A stretch of 28,713 bases of DNA from Acidobacteria bacterium AH-259-G07 (GTDB lineage: Bacteria; Acidobacteriota; UBA6911; RPQK01; JADFOI01), in contig JALLON010000006.1 in NCBI GenBank assembly GCA_027717925.1, positions 1 through 28,713 on the forward strand, written 5' to 3'. Made by a program: the position numbers and the translations under genes. Position 1 is the first letter of the stretch; each line of letters starts with the position of its first letter. Under the pieces are notes generated by a model, which made no database searches, was not told where the DNA came from, and worked only from the letters and a program-made list of their open reading frames with translations. This document shows positions 7,611 to 15,505 of the stretch, in pieces.

Positions 7611-10546
7611 TACTGGACAGGTCCCACGTAGCGATCAAGCCACGTAAGTATTTTCGCCATTGCCTGGTTCTTCCGCGTGGTGAATACGACATGCCCGGTC
7701 TCATAAAGGATGTGTTCTTTGTGCTCCTCCGGCGTGCCCAAGAGTTTGAACATGGGTTCTTGGTTCCTCTCAACCGGAAAAATGGCGTCATGTGCGCCGT
7801 TGAGCATCAAGACCGGAACATCTACGTGCGGAGCAAAGTTGATCTCACTAACTTCTGGACGTGCCCGGAGGTAAGGAAATCCTCCGTCTAGAAGAACGCC
7901 CACTTTGAAACGATCCTCCAGTGCCAGGACGATAGACCCGAGGCGGCCTCCCCAGCTGAATCCGTAGTAGACGATGTTGTCGGCATCGATATCCTCTCGA
8001 GCCATTAGATAATCCACAGAACGCCTTACATCGTTGACCAATTGAAGTACAAAATCCGCATACGAACGTGTTGGATTTGGAAAGCTGTCTTTAATGCCAT
8101 GATTCCGCTCATAGGTGCCCTTGTAGATGGGATACATGACAGCCCGCCCGCTCTTGACAATAAAGTCGATGATGCGCATCCGCAGGGCCTCGCTGGAGCG
8201 TTGTAGAATGGCACTTGAGCCAGGGAAGTAAATGACGGTCTGATAAGGGGAATCGACATTCCGAGGGATGAACAAGTATGCGATTAGACGCTCGTTTCCG
8301 TACGCAGCATTGAAGGTAACCTTTTCCTGCCGCCAGTATTGAGAGCTATCCTCAACCGATTCAACTATCGCTTCCAGGGGCGTCGGATCGTACGAGTACT
8401 GGCTCTTGTAGACTTGAAAAATTTCATCTGATACGGGTTCCTCCTTGCTGTAATCGCGAGTCGCGCGATCAAGGGCAAGCAGTAGCCCCTGGGGAATCTC
8501 TTCGTCCCCCAAGTACTGGACACACCGGAACCCATTGGCGGGAGACCGATCAAACGGGAGGCGGGTATCAGGTTCGTAGAAAAGGTAGATTGGGTCGTTC
8601 CACCCGCCTCCGAGGATGTACCGCGCGCTCCCTGTGGCGTTCCAGCACCACTCCTTCACATTTCCAGCCATGTCATACGTTCCGTGCGGGCCAGCTGGAT
8701 GACTTCCCACAGGGGCGGGTCCCTCACCTCCAAAGTTGCTAAAAGGGACAATGTACGCTGCAAGCTTTGGAGCTGTGGCGCCGGCCCAGTGGTAAACGGT
8801 CGGCAAACTCTTGCCGGCGAATTCAGAGAAGGCGGCGGCCTCATACCAGCTAACTCCTGACACGGGATACTCATCTTTCCCCTTCGGGTACGTCCCCCCC
8901 TCCCAAGTCGATGGCCCCGGTCGGCCCGTCCGGTCGCGAAACTTTGACATAGCCTGCTCCCAGCTGAGGACGCGGCCCTCATGCACAAATTCATGTTTCC
9001 AATACTCGCGGTTCTCATATCCACCGCTATCGACAAAACCCTTGAATTGTCTATTCGTGACCTCGTATTTATCGATCAGATAGGCAGGCGTAGGAATACT
9101 TTCAAAACCGTCGAATCCGGTCAAGGTCACTTCAAGATCCGAAGCTGGGATCCGTACCATCCGCGGCGGAATGGTGCCCTCCTCATGCAATTCGAGACTG
9201 AGTCTTTGAACTCTCCCAGGTAGCGAGGAACGATCGAAAAAAAGTCCTTCAAAAGCTTCAAATCCCTGCTTCTCCACTCTTAGTCGAAAGGGCCCCGCCG
9301 GGAGCTTCCTGGTGTCGATAGGAGAGCGCCCAAGATACTCCCATTCTGTACTAGCAGCTGAATATCCTTTGAAGAATAGGTCTACGTTGTCGGGAGAGGT
9401 TGTGATCGAAAGATGTTGGGAGGTGAGGGGCCAAAGCTCAACTAGAGTGGGATCTGTCGGGATGTACCTTTCCGCTTGCTGGTACAAAGAGAATGCGGCC
9501 ACATAATCGTCCTCACCAATGAGCCGCTTGATCTCCGGGATCGCTTCTTCCCTGGCCCAGCGTTTTTGGGCAGCACGGTTGAAAAACCAGTAGCCGAAGA
9601 GGAGTCCCACAACAAGGATGAGAACGATAAGGAATGCTATGCGTGGCCGGCGGACGGTTTGCAAGAGGGCATTCAGAAGTTGATCCGTGGGTGCACTTAA
9701 CTTGGCTCGACATTCGTCTAGGTTTTTGCTTAGCTCAGAGATGGATTGATAACGCTGTCGGGGTTCTTTGGCCAGCATCTTCATGACCGTGTCCTGGAGA
9801 AGTGGAGTAACCTCATCCATGTAGCGAGCTAATGGATGTGGATCTTCTTTAAGGATGCTGCTGGCGGTATCTACCGGTTGAGATTTCTTGAAAGGGTCCA
9901 CTCCTGAGAGCATCTCGTACAGCACTATGCCAAAGGAGAAGATGTCCGAGCGAGTATCCACGTCTTCGCCACGCAATTGCTCAGGAGACATATAAGCCAG
10001 TGTGCCCAACGTGACACCCGTTTTGGTCAGACTGGCGGTCAGGGTCTTCTCCTGACTGTCCAGTCCCTCTACTGGAGTCAGCCGCTTGGCCAGTCCAAAA
10101 TCCATGACTTTGACGTGACCTTGCGGCGTGAGCATGATGTTGGCGGGTTTTAAATCACGGTGCACAATGTTCTGTTTGTGTGCCGCTTCCAGGGCTTCGG
10201 CAATCTCCGTTGCTTTTTGGAGGACATCCTTCAAAGGCAATGGTCCGTCGGCGAGCTTCTCCTTCAGGGTTTCTCCTTGCACGTACTCCATCGAGATGAA
10301 GTCGTTTCCCTCAGCTTCCCCGACCTCGTGAATGTGACAGATAAAAGGATGATCCAAGGCCGCAGCCGACTTGGCTTCACGCAAGAAACGCTTTTTTGCC
10401 GTGGGGTCTTCCTGCAGAAACTCGGGCAAGAACTTCAGGGCGACTTTGCGGTCCAGTGAGGTATCGTGAGCCAGGAAGACTTCTCCCATGCCCCCTTCGC
10501 CGAGTTTCTCCAGGATTTTGTAGTGGCTAATGGTCTTTCCGACCAT
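7610..10546 (-). CDS. Hanks-type Ser/Thr kinase fused to PEGA-like, FGE-like and alpha/beta-hydrolase domains
   Basis: This 978-aa protein has four parts. Residues 1-275 are a complete kinase: GEGGMG loop, K38 in VALK, HRD at 129-131, DFG at 149-151, and an activation segment ending in YMSPEQ. Residues ~302-322 are one transmembrane helix. Residues ~378-455 look like a PEGA-type beta domain. Residues ~465-678 resemble the formylglycine-generating enzyme/sulfatase-modifying fold (YEVTNRQF, PVSGVSWYEA, MAGNVKEW, NGFRC). Residues ~700-978 are an alpha/beta hydrolase with S864 (GFSWG), D920 and H952 as the likely triad. The kinase should be cytoplasmic and the rest outside. The FGE-like part lacks the copper-binding cysteine pair of true FGEs, so it is probably a binding or structural module. 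Start ATG 10546 is preceded by GAGGAAAGG. Substrates of the kinase and of the hydrolase are unknown. Confidence 0.9.
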   Translation of the reverse strand: MVGKTISHYKILEKLGEGGMGEVFLAHDTSLDRKVALKFLPEFLQEDPTAKKRFLREAKSAAALDHPFICHIHEVGEAEGNDFISMEYVQGETLKEKLADGPLPLKDVLQKATEIAEALEAAHKQNIVHRDLKPANIMLTPQGHVKVMDFGLAKRLTPVEGLDSQEKTLTASLTKTGVTLGTLAYMSPEQLRGEDVDTRSDIFSFGIVLYEMLSGVDPFKKSQPVDTASSILKEDPHPLARYMDEVTPLLQDTVMKMLAKEPRQRYQSISELSKNLDECRAKLSAPTDQLLNALLQTVRRPRIAFLIVLILVVGLLFGYWFFNRAAQKRWAREEAIPEIKRLIGEDDYVAAFSLYQQAERYIPTDPTLVELWPLTSQHLSITTSPDNVDLFFKGYSAASTEWEYLGRSPIDTRKLPAGPFRLRVEKQGFEAFEGLFFDRSSLPGRVQRLSLELHEEGTIPPRMVRIPASDLEVTLTGFDGFESIPTPAYLIDKYEVTNRQFKGFVDSGGYENREYWKHEFVHEGRVLSWEQAMSKFRDRTGRPGPSTWEGGTYPKGKDEYPVSGVSWYEAAAFSEFAGKSLPTVYHWAGATAPKLAAYIVPFSNFGGEGPAPVGSHPAGPHGTYDMAGNVKEWCWNATGSARYILGGGWNDPIYLFYEPDTRLPFDRSPANGFRCVQYLGDEEIPQGLLLALDRATRDYSKEEPVSDEIFQVYKSQYSYDPTPLEAIVESVEDSSQYWRQEKVTFNAAYGNERLIAYLFIPRNVDSPYQTVIYFPGSSAILQRSSEALRMRIIDFIVKSGRAVMYPIYKGTYERNHGIKDSFPNPTRSYADFVLQLVNDVRRSVDYLMAREDIDADNIVYYGFSWGGRLGSIVLALEDRFKVGVLLDGGFPYLRARPEVSEINFAPHVDVPVLMLNGAHDAIFPVERNQEPMFKLLGTPEEHKEHILYETGHVVFTTRKNQAMAKILTWLDRYVGPVQ

Positions 10547-10788
10547 GAAGTCGCCTTTCCTCGATTGGGTAGAAGAAATTTCCCCTAAATGATAAGCCTA
10601 CAGGGAGTTGAATGCAATCTTGAGTGGATTTATGTTAAATGGGACGAACAGATGGGGCCATTCTACCCACAATATTCAGCCTGAAAGTAGCAGTCACTCT
10701 CCCCTTCGGCACCACGCGCTTGAGTTCTTGGAACCAGTTGAGGACGACGGTGATGGCTTGAGCGGCACCCGTCATCACTTTCAAAACC
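10487..10788 (-). repeat. Duplicated block, copy A (PD40-gene tail, spacer, kinase 5' end)
   Basis: This segment resembles 13374-13668 in the same orientation. Shared blocks, written on the plus strand, include TACAGGGAGT, CCCACAATATT, a GGCACCA.GCGCT.GAGTTCT stretch, CAGTTGAGGACG and TTTCAAAACC, plus the first ~20 kinase codons (ATGGTCG and CTCGGCGA in the gene). Order and approximate spacing are conserved, so this is one duplicated block and not isolated motifs. This copy is the better preserved one: its kinase start is functional and its upstream coding tail is still open. Confidence 0.65.
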
Positions 10789-10796
10789 GGAACGGG
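10635..10796 (-). pseudogene. C-terminal remnant of a PD40-type (kinase/TolB-like) protein
   Basis: Directly after the Tat-sialidase stop codon, and in the same frame, a 53-codon open stretch reads VLKVMTGAAQAITVVLNWFQ then ELKRVVPKG. This resembles the closing strand and tail of PD40-propeller kinases (compare ITIVQSWFVAFE at the end of the kinase at 19110-21749). There is no start codon or upstream domain; the rest of the parent gene is absent. It suggests that a PD40-type gene once stood directly upstream of the kinase now at 7610-10546 and was replaced by the sialidase genes. Confidence 0.5.
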
Positions 10797-12059
10797 TCAG
10801 CTCTGGATCGACCAACGGGCTTGACGCAGAACGGCTCGCGGCAGGTTGTCCGTCATGTTGTACCAAGCTTCATCGCGGCTGCTGGTGTCGTAATGGGCTA
10901 AGTCACCGCGCGGGCTTCCCCTCAACTCGTACCACACCGTCAAAAGCGAGCCGTCGGCGAGCTCCACCGTCGAGGGATAGCCCAGATCGCTCGAAGTCCC
11001 GTCCCCGGAAATGATCATGGCGTTGGACCACGTCCGGCCATGGTCTTTGCTCAAGCGTGCCTGGTTGCCAAGCGGCTGGCGGCGGTGCCCGTAGCTCATC
11101 AGCAGCCGCCCGTCGCGCAGCCGCAGCAGGTGAGAAGGAAAACCCCACACCCCGATCGGATGTGGCGTCGACCAAGTTCTGCCGGCATCGTGGGACTCAC
11201 TCTGAAGCGTTTCCCGTTCATTGACTTTGTTGTGATTGCGGATCTGGGCAACGATGCTGTGGTCGGCGGCTTCTACGGCGTGCAACTCGTGATAGTTGTC
11301 TAGGCTCTCACCGGGGCGCGTCGGAATGTCCGCGAGCCAGCGCCAGCTCTGTCCATCATCCGTTGACTCACACACACCAATCTGTCCAGCCCTCTGACCG
11401 CTCCGACCGTACCAGAACATCTTGCCGGCGTACAGCAGACGGCCGTCGGAAAGCTGAATCGGCCCGTGGGGACTGTTCACTGGACAGCGATAGCGTGCCG
11501 ACCACGACTGTCCCCCGTCGGTCGAGCGGATCATCCAACTGCCTAGCTCGATTTCCCGTTGTGCCGGGTCAAGCCGACGGTGCGCTGCCTGCCAACGGCG
11601 AAGCTTTTCCTCCGGCCAGGCCTTTTCTGTTCCCGGTTTCATCTCCGTCGCTGCTTTGAGTCTCGATTCGTAGGCCACTGAAGTGAAAGTGGTCACCAAC
11701 AGTGAGCCCCTACTCGTTTCCACCACACCGGTGTCGCGATCATCGATGGGGCCGTCAATCAACACCCGCGGAAAGCTCCAAGTGCGGCCTTCGTCCTTCG
11801 AACGCATCAGTTCAACTCGCCCGAACGGACACACGTGGGCCTCTCGTCCCCCGGAGCACACCACCAGCAGTTCGCCGCTGCGCCGGCGCGCTACTGTCGG
11901 CCAGCCGTGATACAGGGAAGGCTGCTGACTGATAACAGTTGTGGTTTCAACGGCGGCACGCGGGGCGGCATGGGCTCGCCGGTTCATGGTGAACACAAGC
12001 CCGGTTGCAGCAGCACAGCTCCTACTCAACATCCTCCGTCGACTGATTAAATCTGGCAT
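10797..12059 (-). CDS. Tat-exported sialidase-family (BNR/Asp-box) protein
   Basis: The protein is 420 aa from the ATG at 12059, chosen because GAGGAGAAG lies just upstream; a TTG one codon earlier is less likely. The N-terminus has a twin-arginine signal (SRRRMLSRSC followed by a hydrophobic AAATGLVF). The mature part is a six-bladed propeller of the sialidase superfamily, with five Asp boxes visible: SKDEGRTWS, STDGGQSWS, STDDGQSWR, SHDAGRTWS and SKDHGRTWS. Exo-sialidases release terminal sialic acids, but many Asp-box proteins in environmental bacteria act on other acidic sugars, so substrate is uncertain. It lies 48 bp downstream of another sialidase gene and is likely cotranscribed with it. 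Export by Tat suggests folding before transport, as in several sulfatase and sialidase-like proteins. Confidence 0.85.
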   Translation of the reverse strand: MPDLISRRRMLSRSCAAATGLVFTMNRRAHAAPRAAVETTTVISQQPSLYHGWPTVARRRSGELLVVCSGGREAHVCPFGRVELMRSKDEGRTWSFPRVLIDGPIDDRDTGVVETSRGSLLVTTFTSVAYESRLKAATEMKPGTEKAWPEEKLRRWQAAHRRLDPAQREIELGSWMIRSTDGGQSWSARYRCPVNSPHGPIQLSDGRLLYAGKMFWYGRSGQRAGQIGVCESTDDGQSWRWLADIPTRPGESLDNYHELHAVEAADHSIVAQIRNHNKVNERETLQSESHDAGRTWSTPHPIGVWGFPSHLLRLRDGRLLMSYGHRRQPLGNQARLSKDHGRTWSNAMIISGDGTSSDLGYPSTVELADGSLLTVWYELRGSPRGDLAHYDTSSRDEAWYNMTDNLPRAVLRQARWSIQS

Positions 12060-12107
12060 CAACTTCTCCTCGGATCCAGCCCGAATCCACGACGATAACG
12101 CTATTAT

Positions 12108-13433
12108 CTATCGGCTCCGGCCCTTGGGCTCCAACTCAGCAATGTCGAAGCGGTAGAAGGTAATCTCGCCGTAACTGGGAGCCGCGCCCTTGGCTGTTTC
12201 TACCAACAGGCCGATTGTGCCGTCGGCCAGACGTTGTAGAACCGAGTAGGCGGCAAATCCGCTGTTGGATTGAACCGGATTGATGAAAGTCTTGCCTTCG
12301 TCGTAGCTGCTCCAGACCGTGATATTGTTGCGGTTGAGTCCGTTTTCACCGCGCGCCCCAGAGAAAAGGATCCGATCTTTTTCGTGCCTGGCGCGTTTGG
12401 CGGAGTAGCGGACCATCGAGCCATCTACTTGTGTAATGGGGATATCGTCCGGATTGTCGGGTCCCCACGTGACTCCACCATCTGTGCTGATATGGCGGCG
12501 GCGGAAATTGCCGTCATTTTGCCGCGCGTCCAGCAACACTCTGCCGTCGGTTAGCTCGACGGCTTCATCCTCGTTGGCATCAGGTCCAGGTGTCACGTTG
12601 CCGACTTGCCAGGTGTTACCGTGGTCGTCGGAATAAAAGACAAACGGCTCGACAGTAGCTGGTCCTTCTAGTGTGCTGGAACCGCTCCGCTTGGCCGGAA
12701 TGATCAGACGGCCGTTGCGCGACGCCTCTTCATCCTGCCATTGGAGTTGGATGCCGTTCCCCGGACCGGGTTCGGCTTGCCGCCAATAGAGTCCATCGCT
12801 GGTTTCGTGCGGCTCGTCCGGATACACAACTTGTTTGCGATCCGACCATGTCTTGCCATTATCGGTACTGCAACGGACCCACACAACCTGGTTACCGTCA
12901 TCGGGGTCCGCACTTTGGCCGTGTTTCACGGTACGCGGCCCAAGGTCCGGCCATTGCCCGTAGAACAAGAAGACCGTCTTGGTCTCCGCATCGAGCACCG
13001 GCGTCGGGTCACCGAAGTCGACCAAATCACCGTTGGGACGGAATCCAGAATCGATCACGACCATCGGCTGCCAGGTTCGGCCGTTGTCGGTGCTCCGCCG
13101 CATGACCAAATCGATGGGGGCGTTCTCATCGCGACGCGGGTCACTGCCGTCTCCGCGCCGCCCTTCGGCAAAGGCCAATACCGAACCGTCCTGCGCGACG
13201 ATCATGCCCGGAATGCGAAATGTGTGGTAGCGGTCCTTCTGGGTGACATAGCTTCCCTTGGGGGAAACAAATGGTTCCGTAACCGAAATAACTTCGGCGG
13301 CTGCCTGGAAATGTGAGATCCACGTCGCCAGAAAGACCAGGGTCACGATACCAGGAACATGTGTACTCGATCGCGTCCCACCCTCGCCGAGCTGGTCTAT
13401 AATCTTGTCGTGCGAAATGATCAGGTCGACCAT
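12108..13433 (-). CDS. GH33-type exo-alpha-sialidase with kinase-derived N-terminal leader
   Basis: From the ATG at 13433 (GGGAGGG site about 4 bases upstream) the product is 441 aa. Residues ~48-441 are a sialidase: FRIP at 72-75, the first arginine of the usual triad, and Asp boxes STDNGRTWQ, STDNGKTWS, SDDHGNTWQ, STDGGVTWG and SYDEGKTF. GH33 enzymes cleave terminal sialic acids with retention. Residues 1-20 (MVDLIISHDKIIDQLGEGGT) are not sialidase: they match the start of the neighbouring kinase (MVGKTISHYKILEKLGEGGM). A hydrophobic stretch at ~27-40 (VPGIVTLVFLATWIS) may be the original signal peptide, now preceded by the kinase piece. Whether translation begins at 13433 or internally (for example at a GTG near residue 30) is unclear, and export could be impaired by the added leader. 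Confidence 0.85.
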   Translation of the reverse strand: MVDLIISHDKIIDQLGEGGTRSSTHVPGIVTLVFLATWISHFQAAAEVISVTEPFVSPKGSYVTQKDRYHTFRIPGMIVAQDGSVLAFAEGRRGDGSDPRRDENAPIDLVMRRSTDNGRTWQPMVVIDSGFRPNGDLVDFGDPTPVLDAETKTVFLFYGQWPDLGPRTVKHGQSADPDDGNQVVWVRCSTDNGKTWSDRKQVVYPDEPHETSDGLYWRQAEPGPGNGIQLQWQDEEASRNGRLIIPAKRSGSSTLEGPATVEPFVFYSDDHGNTWQVGNVTPGPDANEDEAVELTDGRVLLDARQNDGNFRRRHISTDGGVTWGPDNPDDIPITQVDGSMVRYSAKRARHEKDRILFSGARGENGLNRNNITVWSSYDEGKTFINPVQSNSGFAAYSVLQRLADGTIGLLVETAKGAAPSYGEITFYRFDIAELEPKGRSR

Positions 13434-13668
13434 CGGACCCTCCCCAGGCCGCAAAATCTTTTCTAATAATAGGCTTACAGGGAGTGGAAGGCAATTAGAA
13501 TCAGAGGGAGGATCTTAGCCGATATATCGGAAGTTCGAAGCGCACTGGGGGTATTCTGCCCACAATATTTGAGCAGGTGTCACTACCTGTGGGCACCAGG
13601 CGCTGGAGTTCTCAAACTAGCCTAACTTCCGCAGTTGAGGACGGCCTTGATGCGCTTTTTTCAAAACC
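13374..13668 (-). repeat. Duplicated block, copy B, upstream of and fused to the GH33 gene
   Basis: This is the diverged partner of 10487-10788. It comprises a decayed PD40-type tail (frames broken, stops present), the spacer with TACAGGGAGT and CCCACAATATT (plus strand), and the first ~20 kinase codons fused in frame to the sialidase. It supplies the ribosome-binding site, the start codon and probably the promoter of the sialidase gene. Confidence 0.6.
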
Positions 13669-13960
13669 TTCTTGGCAGTGCCGCCTTGGATAGCAACCGC
13701 CTGTCAGTCCGCGATCTCTGGCACATCGTACCCAGGTGCGAGACGAACCTGATCCTGGCCGAGTAAACAGGCGATATTAGGAGAGTGCCTGGAAAATTGT
13801 TAGACGCATGCCGCAGCCAGCCTGTCGAAAATTTCTGACCAGTCAGACGGACGAGTGCGGCAGGGGCGAGGTGTACAATGAATTCCCTTGTGCTAGGCTA
13901 GCGCTAGGACATGATGTAAGAGTGGGATGACTCCACTTCCTCCAACTGAGGAGGTACTTT
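13669..13960. other. Intergenic region with no recognised gene
   Basis: I see no supported gene here. Points of note are TACAAT at 13873-13878, a possible -10 element without a clear -35, a perfect 10-bp palindrome CTAGCGCTAG at 13898-13907, and the strong GAGGAGGT ribosome site just before the ATG at 13961. A leader or regulatory role is possible but unsupported. Confidence 0.3.
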
Positions 13961-14956
13961 ATGCCAACCAGAACGATTATCGCCATGTTACTGGCAATAC
14001 TAATGCCCTTCACTGCCTATGCGCAGGACGTTAATTCAAAGTTGATAGAAGCAGCACGTGCCGGTCAAACTGAGGAAGTCCAGGCTTTGTTGGATGCGGG
14101 CGCAGACGTGAATGGAAAGGACAAGGATGGACAAACCGCTTTGATGTGGGTGGCATTTATGGGACACACCGAAATCGAGTTGCGCAGGAAGTCTGGAACT
14201 GAGCTATCAGCTTGGGATCAATATTTGCAAGTGAGAAGCCGGTTCTATTACCTCGACCAACAAGATTTCAATGATATTTCTTGTAAGGTGGAGGCTCCTA
14301 CGCTTACAAACCTTATAAGCCAGGCACAATTGGCACTGACATTATTTAAAGACAATTTGGAAATCCAAGATAACTTGTCAGACTTTAGGTTAAACTTTAA
14401 TAAGAGTACCGGACTCCTTATAGACTCACCAAAGCTTGATGTAAAAATCACATCAGAAAGCGGCATGCCAGATCCGGCAAGGTTAAGATCTGAAATTCAA
14501 AGCCTGAAAACTCATTTTAAACGATTACTTGACAGTGTAGAGGCAATGTTAAGAAGTATATTTGTGTTCTATACGTTTCCAAAGAAGCAAGATGAAATAA
14601 CTCAGGTCGTCGAAGATAACGGTGTATACACATTCATTTACAGGAAAGAAGGAATTGAGGTTATAGAAATCTATTCCGGCAATCAAATTGAAAGGAAACA
14701 AACAGAAATGGGTGGCGAAATACTTTCAAAGGAGAACCATGTAAAAACCGCTGACGGCAAACTGATCCTGACAGATGCTAATATGAGCATTAATCAACCC
14801 ATGGTCAACGTAGAAACGAACGTTTCAGTGTCCTACCAAGAAATAGGTTCTATTGTCTTTCCAAGTCATATAGTTAGCCATTCTAAACAGTCAATTCAAG
14901 GTATGCGTACAGAGACCCAAATAGATATTTACCTTAAAGATTGTAAAGCCTATTGA
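13961..14956 (+). CDS. Secreted chimera: ankyrin-repeat N-terminus joined to unknown AT-rich domain
   Basis: GAGGAGGT lies 7 bases before the ATG. Residues 1-21 are a signal peptide (MLLAILMPFTAYAQ). Residues ~24-73 contain one ankyrin repeat (LIEAARAGQTEEVQALLDAG) and the start of a second (DGQTALMWVAFMGHTEIE). At about residue 73 (near base 14178) the ankyrin pattern stops and an unrelated ~258-residue sequence begins. It has WDQYLQVRSRFYYLD, a coiled-coil-like middle, and beta-rich C-terminal strands vaguely like LolA-fold lipoprotein carriers. Base composition changes at the same point to visibly AT-rich with many A/T-ending codons. I read it as a fusion after recombination that kept the export signal and start of an ankyrin gene. 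The function is unknown. No termination signal is evident before the next gene, 34 bp on. Confidence 0.6.
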   Translation: MPTRTIIAMLLAILMPFTAYAQDVNSKLIEAARAGQTEEVQALLDAGADVNGKDKDGQTALMWVAFMGHTEIELRRKSGTELSAWDQYLQVRSRFYYLDQQDFNDISCKVEAPTLTNLISQAQLALTLFKDNLEIQDNLSDFRLNFNKSTGLLIDSPKLDVKITSESGMPDPARLRSEIQSLKTHFKRLLDSVEAMLRSIFVFYTFPKKQDEITQVVEDNGVYTFIYRKEGIEVIEIYSGNQIERKQTEMGGEILSKENHVKTADGKLILTDANMSINQPMVNVETNVSVSYQEIGSIVFPSHIVSHSKQSIQGMRTETQIDIYLKDCKAY

Positions 14957-14990
14957 TTCCCCCCCCCTAAATCTGTAGACCAGCTATTTT

Positions 14991-15488
14991 ATGACCAAGA
15001 TGACCAATTCAGGATCCGGCAATTTGTTCCGAGTGGAGCAGGTAGATCACATCGAAGTGTTTGTGCCGAACCGTTACGAGGCGGCCGAGTGGTACGGGAA
15101 AGTCCTGGGACTGGAGATAGTTCTGAGTTACGAGCAGTGGGCAGAAGATTCCCGCGGACCGCTCATGATTTCCAGTGATAACGGGAATACCAAGCTAGCG
15201 TTGTTTGAAGGCCAACCTCAGGGGTCGAGAGAAACGGCCGGCTTCCACCGGGTCGCCTTTCGGGTCGATGCTGCAAGCTTTTTTGAATTCGTCAAGAGAC
15301 TCGCCGACTTGCACCTCAAGGATCACCGCGGCCGACTCGTAACATCCCAGGCAGTGGTTGACCACCAGAAGGCGTACTCGATTTATTTCTGTGATCCCTA
15401 CGGTCATCGTTTGGAGGTAACGACCTACGATTACGATGAGATAAAGAGGGCACTGCAGAGGCGCGCGACCGAGAATATGAGACTTTAG
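14991..15488 (+). CDS. VOC-family (glyoxalase/dioxygenase fold) protein
   Basis: The 165-aa protein shows two beta-alpha-beta-beta-beta units typical of vicinal oxygen chelate proteins. VDHIEVFVPNRYEAAEWYGKVLG begins the first, with His as a likely metal ligand. GFHRVAFRVD begins the second, and YFCDPYGHRLEVTTYDYD closes it with Glu as a likely ligand. Members include glyoxalase I, ring-cleaving dioxygenases and fosfomycin or bleomycin resistance proteins; nothing here selects one of these. No good ribosome site precedes the ATG at 14991 or the one at 15000; a run of nine C (14959-14967) lies in the leader. It is 17 bp upstream of the DUF2007 gene and probably in one transcript with it. It is likely cytoplasmic. 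Confidence 0.8.
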   Translation: MTKMTNSGSGNLFRVEQVDHIEVFVPNRYEAAEWYGKVLGLEIVLSYEQWAEDSRGPLMISSDNGNTKLALFEGQPQGSRETAGFHRVAFRVDAASFFEFVKRLADLHLKDHRGRLVTSQAVVDHQKAYSIYFCDPYGHRLEVTTYDYDEIKRALQRRATENMRL

Positions 15489-15505
15489 CCCCAGGGAGGT
15501 GTGAG

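Noticed and set aside
13833..13844. Palindrome CTGACCAGTCAG as a TetR-type operator
   Set aside because: Short, common by chance, and no regulator gene or promoter is placed around it.
14959..14967. C9 run before the VOC gene as a phase-variation tract
   Set aside because: It lies outside both coding frames and not between clear promoter boxes; no supporting evidence.
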